From CAVTHK01 sp964552235 (lineage in GTDB: Bacteria > Spirochaetota > Spirochaetia > SZUA-6 > CAVTHK01), in assembly GCA_964552235.1 (NCBI GenBank), contig CAZKGO010000001.1, positions 1 to 64,000 of the forward strand: DNA of 64,000 nucleotides. Reading direction: 5' to 3'. A program made the position numbers and the translations under genes. Positions 43,615 through 53,459 of this stretch are shown here, piece by piece (position 1 is the first letter of the stretch; every line of letters starts with the position of its first letter). Under the pieces are notes generated by a model that did not search any database, had not been told where the DNA came from, and worked only from the letters and a program-made list of their open reading frames with translations.

Positions 43615-46600
43615 GTGAGATCCGCGGTCGGGCTCGCGATCGCGGCGTCGCTCCTGGTGGCGGCGCCCGCTTCGGCCCAGGAGCCGGCCGCCCCCCCGGC
43701 TGCCGCCCGGCCGGACCTGGTGCGCGAGACCCTGCCCGCCGACATCCAGAGCGCCGGGACCTACGAGCTGGCGGCCTGGTGCCGGAGCCTGGGCCTGAGC
43801 GACACCGGCACGCGCGCCGAGCTGCAGGCCCGCCTGTACGCCCACTTCGACGTCGCCGCTGCGCCCGAGCCGACAAAGCCGGCGCGGGTGATCATCGTCG
43901 AGAACGCGCGCTCCACCGACTACTTCACGATCGAGGGGATCGAGGAGGACTACCTGATCCTCGAAGGAGACGTCCGCGTCGAGTTCCGCGACAGCGAGGC
44001 CGGCGTGTCGCACCGCGTCGCGGCCGAGCGGCTGATCGTGAACCAGACGCGGCGCACCCTCAGCGCCTCCGGAGGCGTCACCTACGAGCTGGTGCGCAGC
44101 AGCGGCTCGCCGGAGGTATTCCGCGGCGAGAGCTTCAACTTCGACCTGGCGGGGTGGGGCGGGCTGATCCTCGACGGCAGCGGCAAGAGCGAGCGGCAGC
44201 TCGAAGAAGGCAAGCCGGCGATCACCTTCTACTACCGGGGCTCGAGCATCATCCGGCGCGAGAACGAGACGGTGATCCTGCACGACGGCAGCGTGACCTC
44301 GTCGGTGGCCGAGGAGCCCTACTGGCAGATCGCGGCCTCGCGCATGCGGGTGCTCGGCCCCGGCGAGTGGGCCATCAGCAACGCGGTGCTGCAGCTCGGC
44401 CGCGTGCCGCTGTTCTACCTTCCGTTCTTCTACAAGCCGGGCGACCAGATGCTCTTCCATCCGTCCCTCGGCTTCCGCAGCCGCGAGGGCAGCTTCATAC
44501 AGACGACCACCTACCTGATCGGCGAGGCCGAGCAGAAGCCGGGCACGCTGTCGTTTCTGCAGCTCACCGGCGACCAGGAGGGCTACGACACGGAGGTCCA
44601 AGGCATCTTCCTGCGCAAGGTCAAGAGCGAGGGACAGGCGCAGCAGCCTGCCGGCGCCCCGGCCGCAGCCCCGGCCGCAGCCCCCAAGGACGTGCTCAAG
44701 ATCATGATCGACTACTACTCGCGCCTCGGCGGCTTCGCCGGGCTCCTGCTGGTGCTCGACCCCGTCTGGACGCTCAAGGGTGGGATCGGCTTCACGCGGA
44801 CGGTCTTCTACGACGGCCAGACCGGAGCCTACACGCCCTTCGACCCGGTGGCCGGCAGCTCCGCCAGCGACTGGAACGTGTCCCACCTGGCTGGAATCGA
44901 GCTGCCGTTCCGCTACGGCTTCGACGGCAGCGTCAACCTCACGGGCCAGCGGGGAGCGCTCCAGTCGACGCTCGCGCTGTTCTCCGATCCCTACGTCTCG
45001 TCGGACCTGTTCAACCGCGCCGAGAAGATCGACTGGACAGGCCTGCTCGCGGGACCCGAAGCTGCCGCCGCCGAGGTCAAGGCTGGAGGTCTCGATCCGA
45101 CGGAGAGGCAGAACCTGCTGTGGACAGCCACCGGGCGCTACAGGATCGCGCCTGCGCCGCCGTGGCTGGAGTCGCTGGAGGTTTCCAAGGTCGACCTGGC
45201 CCTCTACTGGCAGAGTCAGCAGAACCTCTCGGCCGGCGATTACGACCCCGCGAGGCGGTTCTTCGAGCCCACCCGCCTCATGGCCCCGGACCTCCGGCTC
45301 AGGCTCGCAGGCAACCTGTTCAAGACTGCCGCGGCGGCAGCGACGCAGGCGGCGGCGCCTCCCCCGCCCGGCGGCGACGAGGCCCGGATCGCGCAGCCAC
45401 AGGATCCGGAGGAGCCCAGGGTCGAGGCCCCGGAGATCCGCGTCCCGGGACCGCTGCCCGACCTGGCGGGGCTGGACGCGGCTTGGAGCCCGGCCAGTCT
45501 CGAAGTCAGCTACGCCCTGCAGCCGCGCTTGAAGTTCGAGAGTCCCTACGTCACGGGTCGAACCGCGCCGGAGGCCGTTGACTTCAGGTTCCTCTACAGC
45601 CTGCTGGAGGTTTCCGGGACGAACAGGCTCCAGGCCCTCCTCAAGATGTGGGACGAGCGCCTGGAGGCCAGGGCGGCGATTGTGGCCGACGGAGTGCACG
45701 TGGCTCACTTCAACCGCTCGAGCAGCTACACGGGCGACTGGGACGGCCTTCTCATCAGGGACTACCTGGCCAGCCGCCTGGACGTGGGGCCGGCTTTGGA
45801 CCTGTCCCTGCTGCCGCTGGCCGGGCGGCGGTCCCTGGCCAGGACGCGGCTCGCCTATGCGCTGGCCTGGGACACCTTGAGCCTCGACTACGACGGCCCC
45901 CTTTCGGGCCCGCTTGCTTCGGGCTACGAGCCGGCCTACCGGAGCCGGCTGTTCGACTGGCGGATCGACACGGTCACGAGGCACGAGCTGTCCGGCCGGC
46001 TCGCCTACCAGCCCGGCCTTATCGCGGACTTTCTCGACCTCAAGGCGGACCTGCCGCCCCGGACAGGCTACTACCGGGGCGAGAGCGATTTCACGCTGGG
46101 CTTCGCCCGCACGAACGTCAAGGGAGGCTACAAGGAGACCGCCGAGAGCTGGACCTACGATCCTCTGGTGATCACCGAAACCCTAGATCCGGCGGCCTGG
46201 ATCCAGGCTGTCGGACGCTTGGAGGTGGACCTCAACGACCGGGAGCTGGACCGGTCGGACAACACGGTGAGGCTCGTGCGACTGCCGCCTGCGGTGGGCA
46301 CTTGGCTGTTCGAGCAGCGTGTTGTCCTCCAGACGAGGCTGCAGCCGGTGACGCTGTGGCAGAGCACCGTCTCAGCCTTCGGTTTGACCGCCCGCTTTCT
46401 GGCCGAGCGCCGGATTCCCGTCGAGTGGGGAGGGACCTCCTTTGTGGCGACGGGCGAGGGCCCTCGGCTGCTTCCCGCCGAGGCGCTGCTTTCCTACAAG
46501 GCGCCCACGCAGCCGATGCTGCTGTGGCGCAACCGCATCAGGCTGGTGCCCCTCGTCACGGCGAACCTGCTCTTCGACCTGTACCGGTTCACGAACAGCC

Positions 46601-47040
46601 GGCTGGAGACGACGGCCGGCGTCAAGGCGACCATCCACCGCTTTCTCGATGTGGATCTCTCGGTGAGCTCCTACAACCGGCAGATCTTCCAGTACGTCGC
46701 CCCCTGGGGCGAAGAGGTGGAAATCGTTCCTGGCACCTACGAGTGGGTGAACCCGCTCGAGGACCTGTGGTGGTCCTTTTCGTTCTGGGACAGAGACAAG
46801 AGGAAGGCCTCGTTCTTCAAGCTTGGGGCGATAAACGTGAAGGCAAATCACGATTTGGGCGACTGGAACATCGCGTTCGAATACAGCGGGGCGTGGAAGC
46901 TCGAACCGAAGTCGGGGGGCGTAGGAGACGATTACGTCTGGCTGCCGACCTTCAGTATAGTGATCGAGTGGAAACCGATTCCGGAGATACGCCGCAGCGT
47001 GCAGAAAGACACCGGCGGAGAGCTCTCGGTGCGGGGTTGA
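43615..47040 (+). CDS. lptD: LptD/OstA-like outer-membrane protein with an N-terminal SAP-like segment
   Basis: 1141 residues from GTG 43615. A signal peptide (SAVGLAIAASLLVAAPASAQ) is followed at about 45-80 by a SAP-like helix-extended-helix (YELAAWCRSLGLSDTGTRAE). The OstA/LptA-like domain covers about 88-260 (DYFTIEGIEEDYLILEGDVR), then a long beta-rich region typical of the LptD barrel. LptD inserts lipopolysaccharide in the outer membrane of diderms. The uvrA-lptD order matches T. pallidum TP0514-TP0515 as I recall, an organism without LPS, so the transported molecule is uncertain. The last strand ends near the C-terminus as expected for an outer-membrane barrel. Confidence 0.83.
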   Translation: MRSAVGLAIAASLLVAAPASAQEPAAPPAAARPDLVRETLPADIQSAGTYELAAWCRSLGLSDTGTRAELQARLYAHFDVAAAPEPTKPARVIIVENARSTDYFTIEGIEEDYLILEGDVRVEFRDSEAGVSHRVAAERLIVNQTRRTLSASGGVTYELVRSSGSPEVFRGESFNFDLAGWGGLILDGSGKSERQLEEGKPAITFYYRGSSIIRRENETVILHDGSVTSSVAEEPYWQIAASRMRVLGPGEWAISNAVLQLGRVPLFYLPFFYKPGDQMLFHPSLGFRSREGSFIQTTTYLIGEAEQKPGTLSFLQLTGDQEGYDTEVQGIFLRKVKSEGQAQQPAGAPAAAPAAAPKDVLKIMIDYYSRLGGFAGLLLVLDPVWTLKGGIGFTRTVFYDGQTGAYTPFDPVAGSSASDWNVSHLAGIELPFRYGFDGSVNLTGQRGALQSTLALFSDPYVSSDLFNRAEKIDWTGLLAGPEAAAAEVKAGGLDPTERQNLLWTATGRYRIAPAPPWLESLEVSKVDLALYWQSQQNLSAGDYDPARRFFEPTRLMAPDLRLRLAGNLFKTAAAAATQAAAPPPPGGDEARIAQPQDPEEPRVEAPEIRVPGPLPDLAGLDAAWSPASLEVSYALQPRLKFESPYVTGRTAPEAVDFRFLYSLLEVSGTNRLQALLKMWDERLEARAAIVADGVHVAHFNRSSSYTGDWDGLLIRDYLASRLDVGPALDLSLLPLAGRRSLARTRLAYALAWDTLSLDYDGPLSGPLASGYEPAYRSRLFDWRIDTVTRHELSGRLAYQPGLIADFLDLKADLPPRTGYYRGESDFTLGFARTNVKGGYKETAESWTYDPLVITETLDPAAWIQAVGRLEVDLNDRELDRSDNTVRLVRLPPAVGTWLFEQRVVLQTRLQPVTLWQSTVSAFGLTARFLAERRIPVEWGGTSFVATGEGPRLLPAEALLSYKAPTQPMLLWRNRIRLVPLVTANLLFDLYRFTNSRLETTAGVKATIHRFLDVDLSVSSYNRQIFQYVAPWGEEVEIVPGTYEWVNPLEDLWWSFSFWDRDKRKASFFKLGAINVKANHDLGDWNIAFEYSGAWKLEPKSGGVGDDYVWLPTFSIVIEWKPIPEIRRSVQKDTGGELSVRG

Positions 47041-47066
47041 CCGACGGCGAGCCGAGCAGTTACACT
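47037..47066 (+). promoter_or_regulatory. Promoter for phoH, -35 overlapping the lptD stop
   Basis: TTGACC (47037-47042), 18 bases, TACACT (47061-47066). The TGA in the -35 box is the lptD stop codon (47038-47040). The predicted transcript would begin near 47073, at the GAGGAGGAG sequence. Confidence 0.5.
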
Positions 47067-47083
47067 TTGCCCGAGGAGGAGTT

Positions 47084-48034
47084 ACGAATCGAGGCGCCAT
47101 CGTCCTCAGTGACGAAGCCCTGAGCGAGATCTGCGGGGCCAACGACCAGAACCTGCGTGCGCTGGAGGATCTCCTCGGCGTGGGCATCCTCTACAGGGGC
47201 AACGAGCTCTTCCTCAAAACAGACGACGAGTCGGTCTGGCGGACCTTCAAGACGATGATCGGGTCGCTGGAGGACCGTCTGCGGCGCGGCGAGGAGATCA
47301 GCCCTAGCCTGGTGCAGGCTCTCTACGAGGCCCTCCGCACCGGCGAAAGCGACACGGTGGCGGCGCTGACCGAGACGGGGATCCTCTTGCCGCGGGTCAA
47401 CCGGAAGATTTTCCCCAAGAGCCCGAACCAGGCGGCTTACGTGCAGGCGCTCGCGCGCTCGGAAATGGTGTTCGCCATCGGTCCGGCCGGTACGGGGAAG
47501 ACCTACCTGGCCGTGGCCCACGCGCTGGCTGCGGTCCTGTCCCGCCAGAGGAGAAAGCTGATCCTGACGCGGCCTGTGGTCGAAGCCGGGGAGAGCCTCG
47601 GATACCTGCCGGGAGACCTGGGGCAGAAAATCAGCCCGTACCTGCGGCCCCTGTACGACGCCATGGAGCATCTGCTGGGCACCGAGATGGTCCGCTCGCT
47701 CGAGGACAACCGCATCCTCGAGGTCGCCCCGCTCGCCTACATGCGGGGCCGGACCCTGTCGGAGTGCGTCGTGATCCTGGACGAGGCCCAGAACACAAGC
47801 CGGGAGCAGATGAAGATGTTCCTGACGCGCATAGGAATGGCCACGCAGGCCATCATCACGGGAGACATCACGCAGATCGACCTGCCGCGACGCCAGGACT
47901 CCGGGCTCGTTCACGTCGCCTCGATCCTGAGGTCGGTCGAGCCGATCCGGTTCCTCTTTTTCGACGAGAGCGACGTGGTCCGCAACCCGATCGTCAAGAA
48001 GATCATCCACGCGTATGAGACTAACGGCCGATAG
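47084..48034 (+). CDS. phoH: PhoH-family ATPase (start codon unclear)
   Basis: PhoH-like P-loop ATPase with Walker A GPAGTGKT, the motif RPVVEAGESLGYLPGD and Walker B VVILDEAQNT, probably an RNA helicase/RNase partner. The conserved N-terminus (IVLSDEALSEICGANDQNLR) lies upstream of the first normal start (GTG 47180) and would be lost by using it. In-frame codons behind the strong GAGGAGGAG are GTT, ACG (47084) and AAT, so the real start is non-canonical or the sequence has an error; 47084 is a placeholder. The order phoH-pgpH-ybeY is common in bacteria. Confidence 0.88.
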   Translation, partial: TNRGAIVLSDEALSEICGANDQNLRALEDLLGVGILYRGNELFLKTDDESVWRTFKTMIGSLEDRLRRGEEISPSLVQALYEALRTGESDTVAALTETGILLPRVNRKIFPKSPNQAAYVQALARSEMVFAIGPAGTGKTYLAVAHALAAVLSRQRRKLILTRPVVEAGESLGYLPGDLGQKISPYLRPLYDAMEHLLGTEMVRSLEDNRILEVAPLAYMRGRTLSECVVILDEAQNTSREQMKMFLTRIGMATQAIITGDITQIDLPRRQDSGLVHVASILRSVEPIRFLFFDESDVVRNPIVKKIIHAYETNGR

Positions 48035-50243
48035 GCCCCTGGTCATGCCTCGCCCCCTTGAGCTCAGCCTCAAGTGGGCCAGGCGCCACGGCCCCGTGAC
48101 GGCGGCCGTGGCCGCGGCCTTTGTCGTCATGCTGGCGGTGACGTTCCTCTCCAGCGGCGGAGGATCGCTGTTCCGGCGCGTCATGGCCCTCGATCTCGGC
48201 GAGGTCGTCCCGGAAGACGTGATCGTGGACCGGGACATCTCCTACGTCGACGGGGCCGCGACGGCCATGAAGAGAGAGTCCCGCGCGAGGCTCGTGCCGC
48301 CGGTGTTCCAGCTCAACGAAGGCACGACCGCGGCCACCCTGCGCGCCTTTGGCGTGTTCCGCGCCCTCGTGATCCGCGAGGCGGCGGCCGGGACTGAGCC
48401 GACGGCGATGCTCAGGCGCCTGGAAGCCGAGGGGATCATAGGCCGGTTCGATGCCCGCGAGCTAGCCCTGCTGGCGGACCAGGAGCGGCTGGAGGCCATC
48501 CTCGACGCCGCCGCCATCCTCCTGCAGCAGACGATGGTCGACGGGGTCTTCGACAGCCGGGAACTCGAGAGCCTGAGGGGCGACCTGGCCGCCGCGGGAG
48601 CTGTGGTCATCCAGCGCGGCAGCCGCGCCCGGCAGGAGATCCCGGTCGATGCCGTGCTCACGACCGCGGCGTTGCGCGCGCGGCTGGCTGAGCGCACCGA
48701 GACGCTGTCGCTCGACGAGGCGGAGCGCAGGCTGGTGGGCACGCTGGTGTCCCGCTTCGCCGAGGTCAACTGCGCGCTCGACGCATCGGAGACCCAGGCG
48801 CAGCGCGCCCGCGTCGCCGACGAGGTGCAGCCCGTGCTGCGCTCGCTCGTCAAGGGCCAAGTGATCGCCCGGCGGGGTGACCTCGTGACCGAGGACATCC
48901 TCGAAAAGGTGCGCGCCATGGGCGAGGAGTCGCTGGTCTTCAGCCTGAACAGCATCGTCGGCAGCGCCTTCTACCTGCTGGTGCTCCTGGCGGTCGCCTC
49001 GTTCGGAGTCGGACCTCAGCTTCTCGGCGAGCCGCTGCAGGACAAGCAGATCCTTCTGGTCGTGGCCTTCGTGACCTTTCACCACGCGCTGGCCGCCGGG
49101 CTGGGCCGCTTCGGTGGAGATATCGGCTGGCTTCCGCTGTCGGTCCTGGTCCCGACTGCCACGCTGACGATGCTCGCCACGCTCCTGTTGTCGGTCAGGG
49201 CGGCGGCGCTGCTCGCGATGATCCTGGCCCTCTCCCAGCTGCTGGTGACGGGCCTCGAGGTCGGCTCGTTCCTCTTTTCCCTGCTCTCGGGCCTGGCAGG
49301 CTGCGCGGCCGTCCAGCGCACCGAGCGGAGGATCGACTTGGTGCGGGCGGGGTTCCTCCTCGCTCCGGCTTCGGTGCTGATCCTTCTGGTGCAGGGACTG
49401 CTGCGCAACGTACGGGCGCCCGAGATCCTCGCGGCGGTCCTCGGCGGGGCGGCCAACGGGTTCGGGTGCGGGCTGCTGGTGCTCGGCTTCCTGCCGCTGC
49501 TCGAGCACCTGCTGAACGCGCCCACGCGGTTCAGGCTCATGGAGCTGGCCGATCTGAACGCGCCGATCTTCAAGAAGATGCTCAATCAGGCCACCGGGAC
49601 CTACAACCACTCGCTGACCGTGGCCAGCCTGGCCGAGAGCGCCTGCAACGCCATCGGAGCGAACGCGCTGCTCGCCAGGGTGGGCGCCTACTACCACGAC
49701 ATCGGAAAGATCGACCAGGCAGAGTACTTCATCGAGAACCAGGCGGGCGCCAACAGGCATGACGCGCTCAAGCCCAACCTGTCGGCGGCCATCATCAAGA
49801 GCCACGTCAAGATCGGCATCGAAAAGGGGCGCGAGCTCGGGCTCCCCGAGGAGGTGATCGACTTCATCGGCCAGCACCACGGGAAGGGCCTGATCACCTA
49901 CTTCTATCACCGGGCCCTCAGCGATGACCGGTCCGCAGGCCAGGGGGCCGGCGTGTCGCTCGACGACTACTCGTATCCCGGCGAGCGGCCCGACACCAAG
50001 GAGAGCGCGGTCGTCATGCTGGCCGACGTCGTCGAGGCGGCGACAAGGACCCTTAAGCGGCCGACCGTGGGCAAGCTCGAGCGGGTCGTCTGGCAGATCA
50101 TTCTGGACCGCTTCCATTCCGGCGAGCTGAACCTCAGCCCGCTGCAGTTCCAGGAGCTGGAGCGGATCAAGCACGCCTTTGTCCAGGTGCTTGCCGGCCA
50201 CTTCCATTCGCGCATCGAGTATCCAAAGGCCAGGTCGCGGTGA
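48015..50243 (+). CDS. PgpH-like 7TM-HD phosphodiesterase (probable c-di-AMP hydrolase)
   Basis: 742 residues: one N-terminal membrane segment (about 26-47), a large extracytoplasmic domain (about 50-310), about seven membrane helices (about 320-515), then a cytosolic HD domain. The HD core has YNHSLTVASLAESA, the HD pair in YYHDIGKI, and later IGQHHGKGL. In Listeria and other bacteria PgpH breaks down cyclic di-AMP. ATG 48015 overlaps phoH by 20 bases; ATG 48045 is an alternative. ybeY follows with a GTGA overlap. Confidence 0.93.
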   Translation: MRLTADRPLVMPRPLELSLKWARRHGPVTAAVAAAFVVMLAVTFLSSGGGSLFRRVMALDLGEVVPEDVIVDRDISYVDGAATAMKRESRARLVPPVFQLNEGTTAATLRAFGVFRALVIREAAAGTEPTAMLRRLEAEGIIGRFDARELALLADQERLEAILDAAAILLQQTMVDGVFDSRELESLRGDLAAAGAVVIQRGSRARQEIPVDAVLTTAALRARLAERTETLSLDEAERRLVGTLVSRFAEVNCALDASETQAQRARVADEVQPVLRSLVKGQVIARRGDLVTEDILEKVRAMGEESLVFSLNSIVGSAFYLLVLLAVASFGVGPQLLGEPLQDKQILLVVAFVTFHHALAAGLGRFGGDIGWLPLSVLVPTATLTMLATLLLSVRAAALLAMILALSQLLVTGLEVGSFLFSLLSGLAGCAAVQRTERRIDLVRAGFLLAPASVLILLVQGLLRNVRAPEILAAVLGGAANGFGCGLLVLGFLPLLEHLLNAPTRFRLMELADLNAPIFKKMLNQATGTYNHSLTVASLAESACNAIGANALLARVGAYYHDIGKIDQAEYFIENQAGANRHDALKPNLSAAIIKSHVKIGIEKGRELGLPEEVIDFIGQHHGKGLITYFYHRALSDDRSAGQGAGVSLDDYSYPGERPDTKESAVVMLADVVEAATRTLKRPTVGKLERVVWQIILDRFHSGELNLSPLQFQELERIKHAFVQVLAGHFHSRIEYPKARSR

Positions 50244-50680
50244 ACACGGTGCTGGTGACCTCCAAGGCAATCGAGCGGCCTCCGTGGCTGGCTGCGGTCA
50301 GGCGCTACTGCCGCCGGGTGCTCGCGGCGCTGGCGACCGACGGCTGGGAGCTGTCGGTCCTGGTCACCGGCGACGAGCTGGCGCGGCAGTTGAACCGAAG
50401 CTACCGGGGCATCGACGCCCCCACCGACGTCCTTTCGTTCTCCCAGGCCGAAGGCGGCGCGCTGCCGCCCTCGTCGGCGGTCGCCGGCGACATCGTGATC
50501 GCGCTGCCGACGGCCGAGCGGCAGGCCCTGCGGGCGGGCGTTCCCCTCGAGCAGGAGCTGCGGCGGCTTCTGGTGCACGGCATCCTCCACCTCAAGGGCA
50601 TGGATCACGCCCGGGGCTCGCGCCGGATGCTCGCACTCCAGGAGCGGGTACTCGCACGAGTCGAGGAGAGATTGTTTTGA
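50240..50680 (+). CDS. ybeY: YbeY endoribonuclease
   Basis: Zinc-dependent RNase for 16S rRNA 3'-end processing and ribosome quality control. 146 residues with the HGxLHLxGxDH signature as HGILHLKGMDH (zinc ligands His113, His117, His123), and DVLSFSQ before it. It overlaps the preceding gene by four bases and lies beside phoH, its usual partner. Confidence 0.97.
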   Translation: MNTVLVTSKAIERPPWLAAVRRYCRRVLAALATDGWELSVLVTGDELARQLNRSYRGIDAPTDVLSFSQAEGGALPPSSAVAGDIVIALPTAERQALRAGVPLEQELRRLLVHGILHLKGMDHARGSRRMLALQERVLARVEERLF

Positions 50681-51486
50681 AAGCGAGAGGGTTGCTGGGC
50701 GGCCTCTTCGGCAAGGCGAGGCCCGCGGCGCGCGACGACACCCCCGACCTGTCCGCGGTGGACGTCGAGGGGCGCGAGATGATCCAGGGCATCCTCGAGC
50801 TGTCCCGGACGACGGTCAAGGAGATCATGGTGCCCCGCATCGACGTGGTGAGCCTGTCGATCGACACCCCGGCCGGGGCCCTGGTGCGGACGATCGCCGA
50901 GAGCGGGCACTCGCGGTTTCCCGTCTACCAGGGCACGATCGACAACATCGTGGGCATCCTCCACGCCAAGGACCTGCTGCGGCTGGTGGCCGAGGAAGGC
51001 ACGGGCGCTCTGGTGGGGCCGGTCCTGCGTAAGCCGTACTTCGTGCCGGAGAGCAAGAAGCTCGACTCGCTGCTGCGCGAGTTCAAGCGCCGCAAGGTGC
51101 ACATCGCGGTGGCCGTGGACGAGTACGGAGGCACCTCGGGCGTCGTCACCATGGAGGACATCCTCGAAGAGATCGTCGGTGAGATCCAGGACGAGTTTGA
51201 CGACGAGCGGCCGCAGGTCGAGGAGATCGGAGACAAGGTGTTCCTCTGCGACGCGCGGGCGTCGCTGGAGGAGTTCAACAAAAAGACGGGAGCCGGCCTT
51301 CCCGAGGACGAGTTCGACACCCTCGGAGGCTTCGTCTTCGACCTGTTCGGCCGCATCCCGTCGCCCTTCGAAAAGGCGAGCCACGGGCTCGTCGACTTCG
51401 TGGTGCAGGAGATGGACGGACACAAGATCGTCACCGTCAAGGCGATCCTGAACCGGGCGGCCCCGGCCGCAGAGGCTTCCTCGTGA
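50677..51486 (+). CDS. CBS-domain protein of the CorC/TlyC (HlyC) family
   Basis: 269 residues from TTG 50677, which overlaps the ybeY stop, with GAGGAGAG upstream. Two CBS domains (about 40-160; EIMVPRIDVVSLSID, FPVYQGTIDNIVGILHAKDL, VAVDEYGGTSGVVTMEDILE) precede a CorC_HlyC domain (about 175-255). There is no membrane segment, so it is the short cytosolic form. Family members affect magnesium/cobalt export; the old haemolysin label of spirochaetal TlyC is not supported by any sequence feature here. Confidence 0.92.
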   Translation: MKARGLLGGLFGKARPAARDDTPDLSAVDVEGREMIQGILELSRTTVKEIMVPRIDVVSLSIDTPAGALVRTIAESGHSRFPVYQGTIDNIVGILHAKDLLRLVAEEGTGALVGPVLRKPYFVPESKKLDSLLREFKRRKVHIAVAVDEYGGTSGVVTMEDILEEIVGEIQDEFDDERPQVEEIGDKVFLCDARASLEEFNKKTGAGLPEDEFDTLGGFVFDLFGRIPSPFEKASHGLVDFVVQEMDGHKIVTVKAILNRAAPAAEASS

Positions 51487-53459
51487 GGGCAGGCCGTCGG
51501 GTCGCGGCGCTGCTCGCCGCAGCCCTCGCCGCAGCGGGGGCAGCGGCGCAGGCGCCGCCCGCCGCCGAGGCCGTGCGCCTCTACGAGCAGGGCCTCTCGC
51601 GGCAGCTCGCCGAGGACTACACCGGCGCCATCGACAGCTATCACGCGTCGCTGCGCGCGAACCCCGCCTACGTCCTGCCGATGGTCGGGCTGGCGGAGAG
51701 CTTTCACGCCCTAGGCGAGCATGACGAGGCGCTGCAGTGGGTCGTGGAGGCGCGCAAGGGAGAGCGCAGGAGCCTCGAGCTGGCCGTGCTGGAGGCCCGC
51801 ATCCGCGCCGCGGCCGGCGACCTGGCCGCGGCGAGAGCCTTGCTCGGGGGAGTGCTGGCCCAGGCGCCCGGCGACCCGCAGGCGCGGATCGCCCTGGCCC
51901 GTGTCGAGACCGCCGACGGCAACAGGCGCGAAGCCGTGCTGCAGCTCGAACAGGCGGTCGCCGCTGCGCCCGACAACCCCGAGGCGCTGCTGGAGCTCGC
52001 GCAGGCCTACGAAGCCGCGGGCCAGCGCGAACGGGCCGATTCCTATCTTCGCCGCGCCCTCGACCGCACCTCCGAGGACCCGCGCATCCACCTGGCGGCC
52101 GGCAGGTCCCTGCTCGCCCGTGGAGACCTCGCGGGCGCGCGCCGCAGCCTGGAGCGGGCGCTGGCGATCAGACCCGGCTACGCCGAGGCGCAGCTTGCCC
52201 TCGCCGAGACGCACCTCGCAGCCGGCCGGTTCCGCGAGGCGGCCGACGAGGCGAGAAAGGCCCTGGCGTCGGCCGACGAGCGCATCCGCAAGGCGGCCCG
52301 TTATCTCGGCGGTGTGGCGGCGGCGCGGCTGAACGACGCCGAAGGCGCGTTGCGCAGCCTGACCGAGGCCGTGCGGATCGCCCCGGACGACGAGGTCGCC
52401 CGCATCGCCGCCGAGAACCTCGCCCTGCGCCGCAGCCGCGAGACCGCGGCATTCCGCCGCGATCTGGCGGCCTGGCACTACCGCGAGGGCCGGCGCCTCG
52501 AGGAGCGGAACCTGCTGCCGATGGCCCTCCTGGAGCTGCGCCGCGCCCTGCGGCTCGACGACGAGCGCACCGACGCGCGCCTGGCCTACGCCGAGGTGCA
52601 CCGGCTGCGCGGGTACCCGATCCGCGCGCTGAACGAGCTGCTGGTTCTGCGCGATCACTACGGCGTTCGCGAGCCTGCCGTCACCGACGCGATCGAAGAA
52701 GGCTGCAGCAGCCTTGCCGACACGGCGGCTGGACGCTGGCTCGAGCGGCTGGGCGTGCTCAAAGGCTGCGGCGCTGTCGCTGACCAGTACGGCCTGGCCC
52801 GCTCGCCCGCGGCCCTGGCCGTCTTCACCGTGGCCGGGTCCGGGGCCGAATTCCACTACGGCAGCGCGGCCGAGCTGGCGGAGTACGCCCGCGACCAGCT
52901 CCTGCGCTACGATCACCTGGAGCTCTCCGACTCGCCGCTGGTCGTCGCCAGCCTCGAAGAGGCCCATGCCGCGGCCCGCCGCGCGGGCAGCGACTACTAC
53001 GTCGTGTTCACCTTCGACGAGCTGGAGCGCAGCCTCCGCGCCTCCGCCTCGTTCCACCTGAGCCGCACCGGCCGGCGGTTGACCGCCGTGACGCAGCTGC
53101 GCACGGGCAACAACCGGGTCCGCGACGCGGTGTCGCGCCTGACCGAGCAGGTGGCCGAGCTGGTTCCGATGCGGGGCGTGATCGTCGCCAGGGAGACCGA
53201 CCGCGCCCTGGTGGACCTGGGCAGGGCGCACGGCCTGGCTGCGAACACGCGGCTGCCGATCGTGCGCCGCGCAGGGCTGGGCACGCATAACTCCGAGGCG
53301 CGATGGACCTACCGGGACGAGGATGTGGTCGGCGAGCTCGAGGTGACCGGGGTAGACGAGAGAGTTGCCGAGGGCACGATCCGGCCCGGTTCGTTCTTCG
53401 ACCTGGTGAATCCAGGCGATTTCGTTGTTTTTGCCCCGGAAAAGCCCGGCGCGAATTGA
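51483..53459 (+). CDS. Secreted TPR-repeat protein
   Basis: 658 residues from GTG 51483, overlapping the previous stop. A signal peptide (RVAALLAAALAAAGAAAQA) is followed by about nine TPR units up to residue 390 (for example AVRLYEQGLSRQLAEDYTGA, PEALLELAQAYEAAGQRERA). A C-terminal region at about 430-658 has mixed alpha/beta character (DYYVVFTFDELERSLRASAS) that I do not recognise. It is probably a periplasmic scaffold. The T. pallidum order ybeY-tlyC-TPR is the same, from memory. The TGA of its stop lies in the pgk promoter. Confidence 0.85.
   Translation: MRAGRRVAALLAAALAAAGAAAQAPPAAEAVRLYEQGLSRQLAEDYTGAIDSYHASLRANPAYVLPMVGLAESFHALGEHDEALQWVVEARKGERRSLELAVLEARIRAAAGDLAAARALLGGVLAQAPGDPQARIALARVETADGNRREAVLQLEQAVAAAPDNPEALLELAQAYEAAGQRERADSYLRRALDRTSEDPRIHLAAGRSLLARGDLAGARRSLERALAIRPGYAEAQLALAETHLAAGRFREAADEARKALASADERIRKAARYLGGVAAARLNDAEGALRSLTEAVRIAPDDEVARIAAENLALRRSRETAAFRRDLAAWHYREGRRLEERNLLPMALLELRRALRLDDERTDARLAYAEVHRLRGYPIRALNELLVLRDHYGVREPAVTDAIEEGCSSLADTAAGRWLERLGVLKGCGAVADQYGLARSPAALAVFTVAGSGAEFHYGSAAELAEYARDQLLRYDHLELSDSPLVVASLEEAHAAARRAGSDYYVVFTFDELERSLRASASFHLSRTGRRLTAVTQLRTGNNRVRDAVSRLTEQVAELVPMRGVIVARETDRALVDLGRAHGLAANTRLPIVRRAGLGTHNSEARWTYRDEDVVGELEVTGVDERVAEGTIRPGSFFDLVNPGDFVVFAPEKPGAN

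Noticed and set aside
50677..51486. Haemolysin function for the TlyC-like protein
   Set aside because: The sequence shows only CBS and CorC domains with no membrane or toxin features; the haemolysin name is historical.
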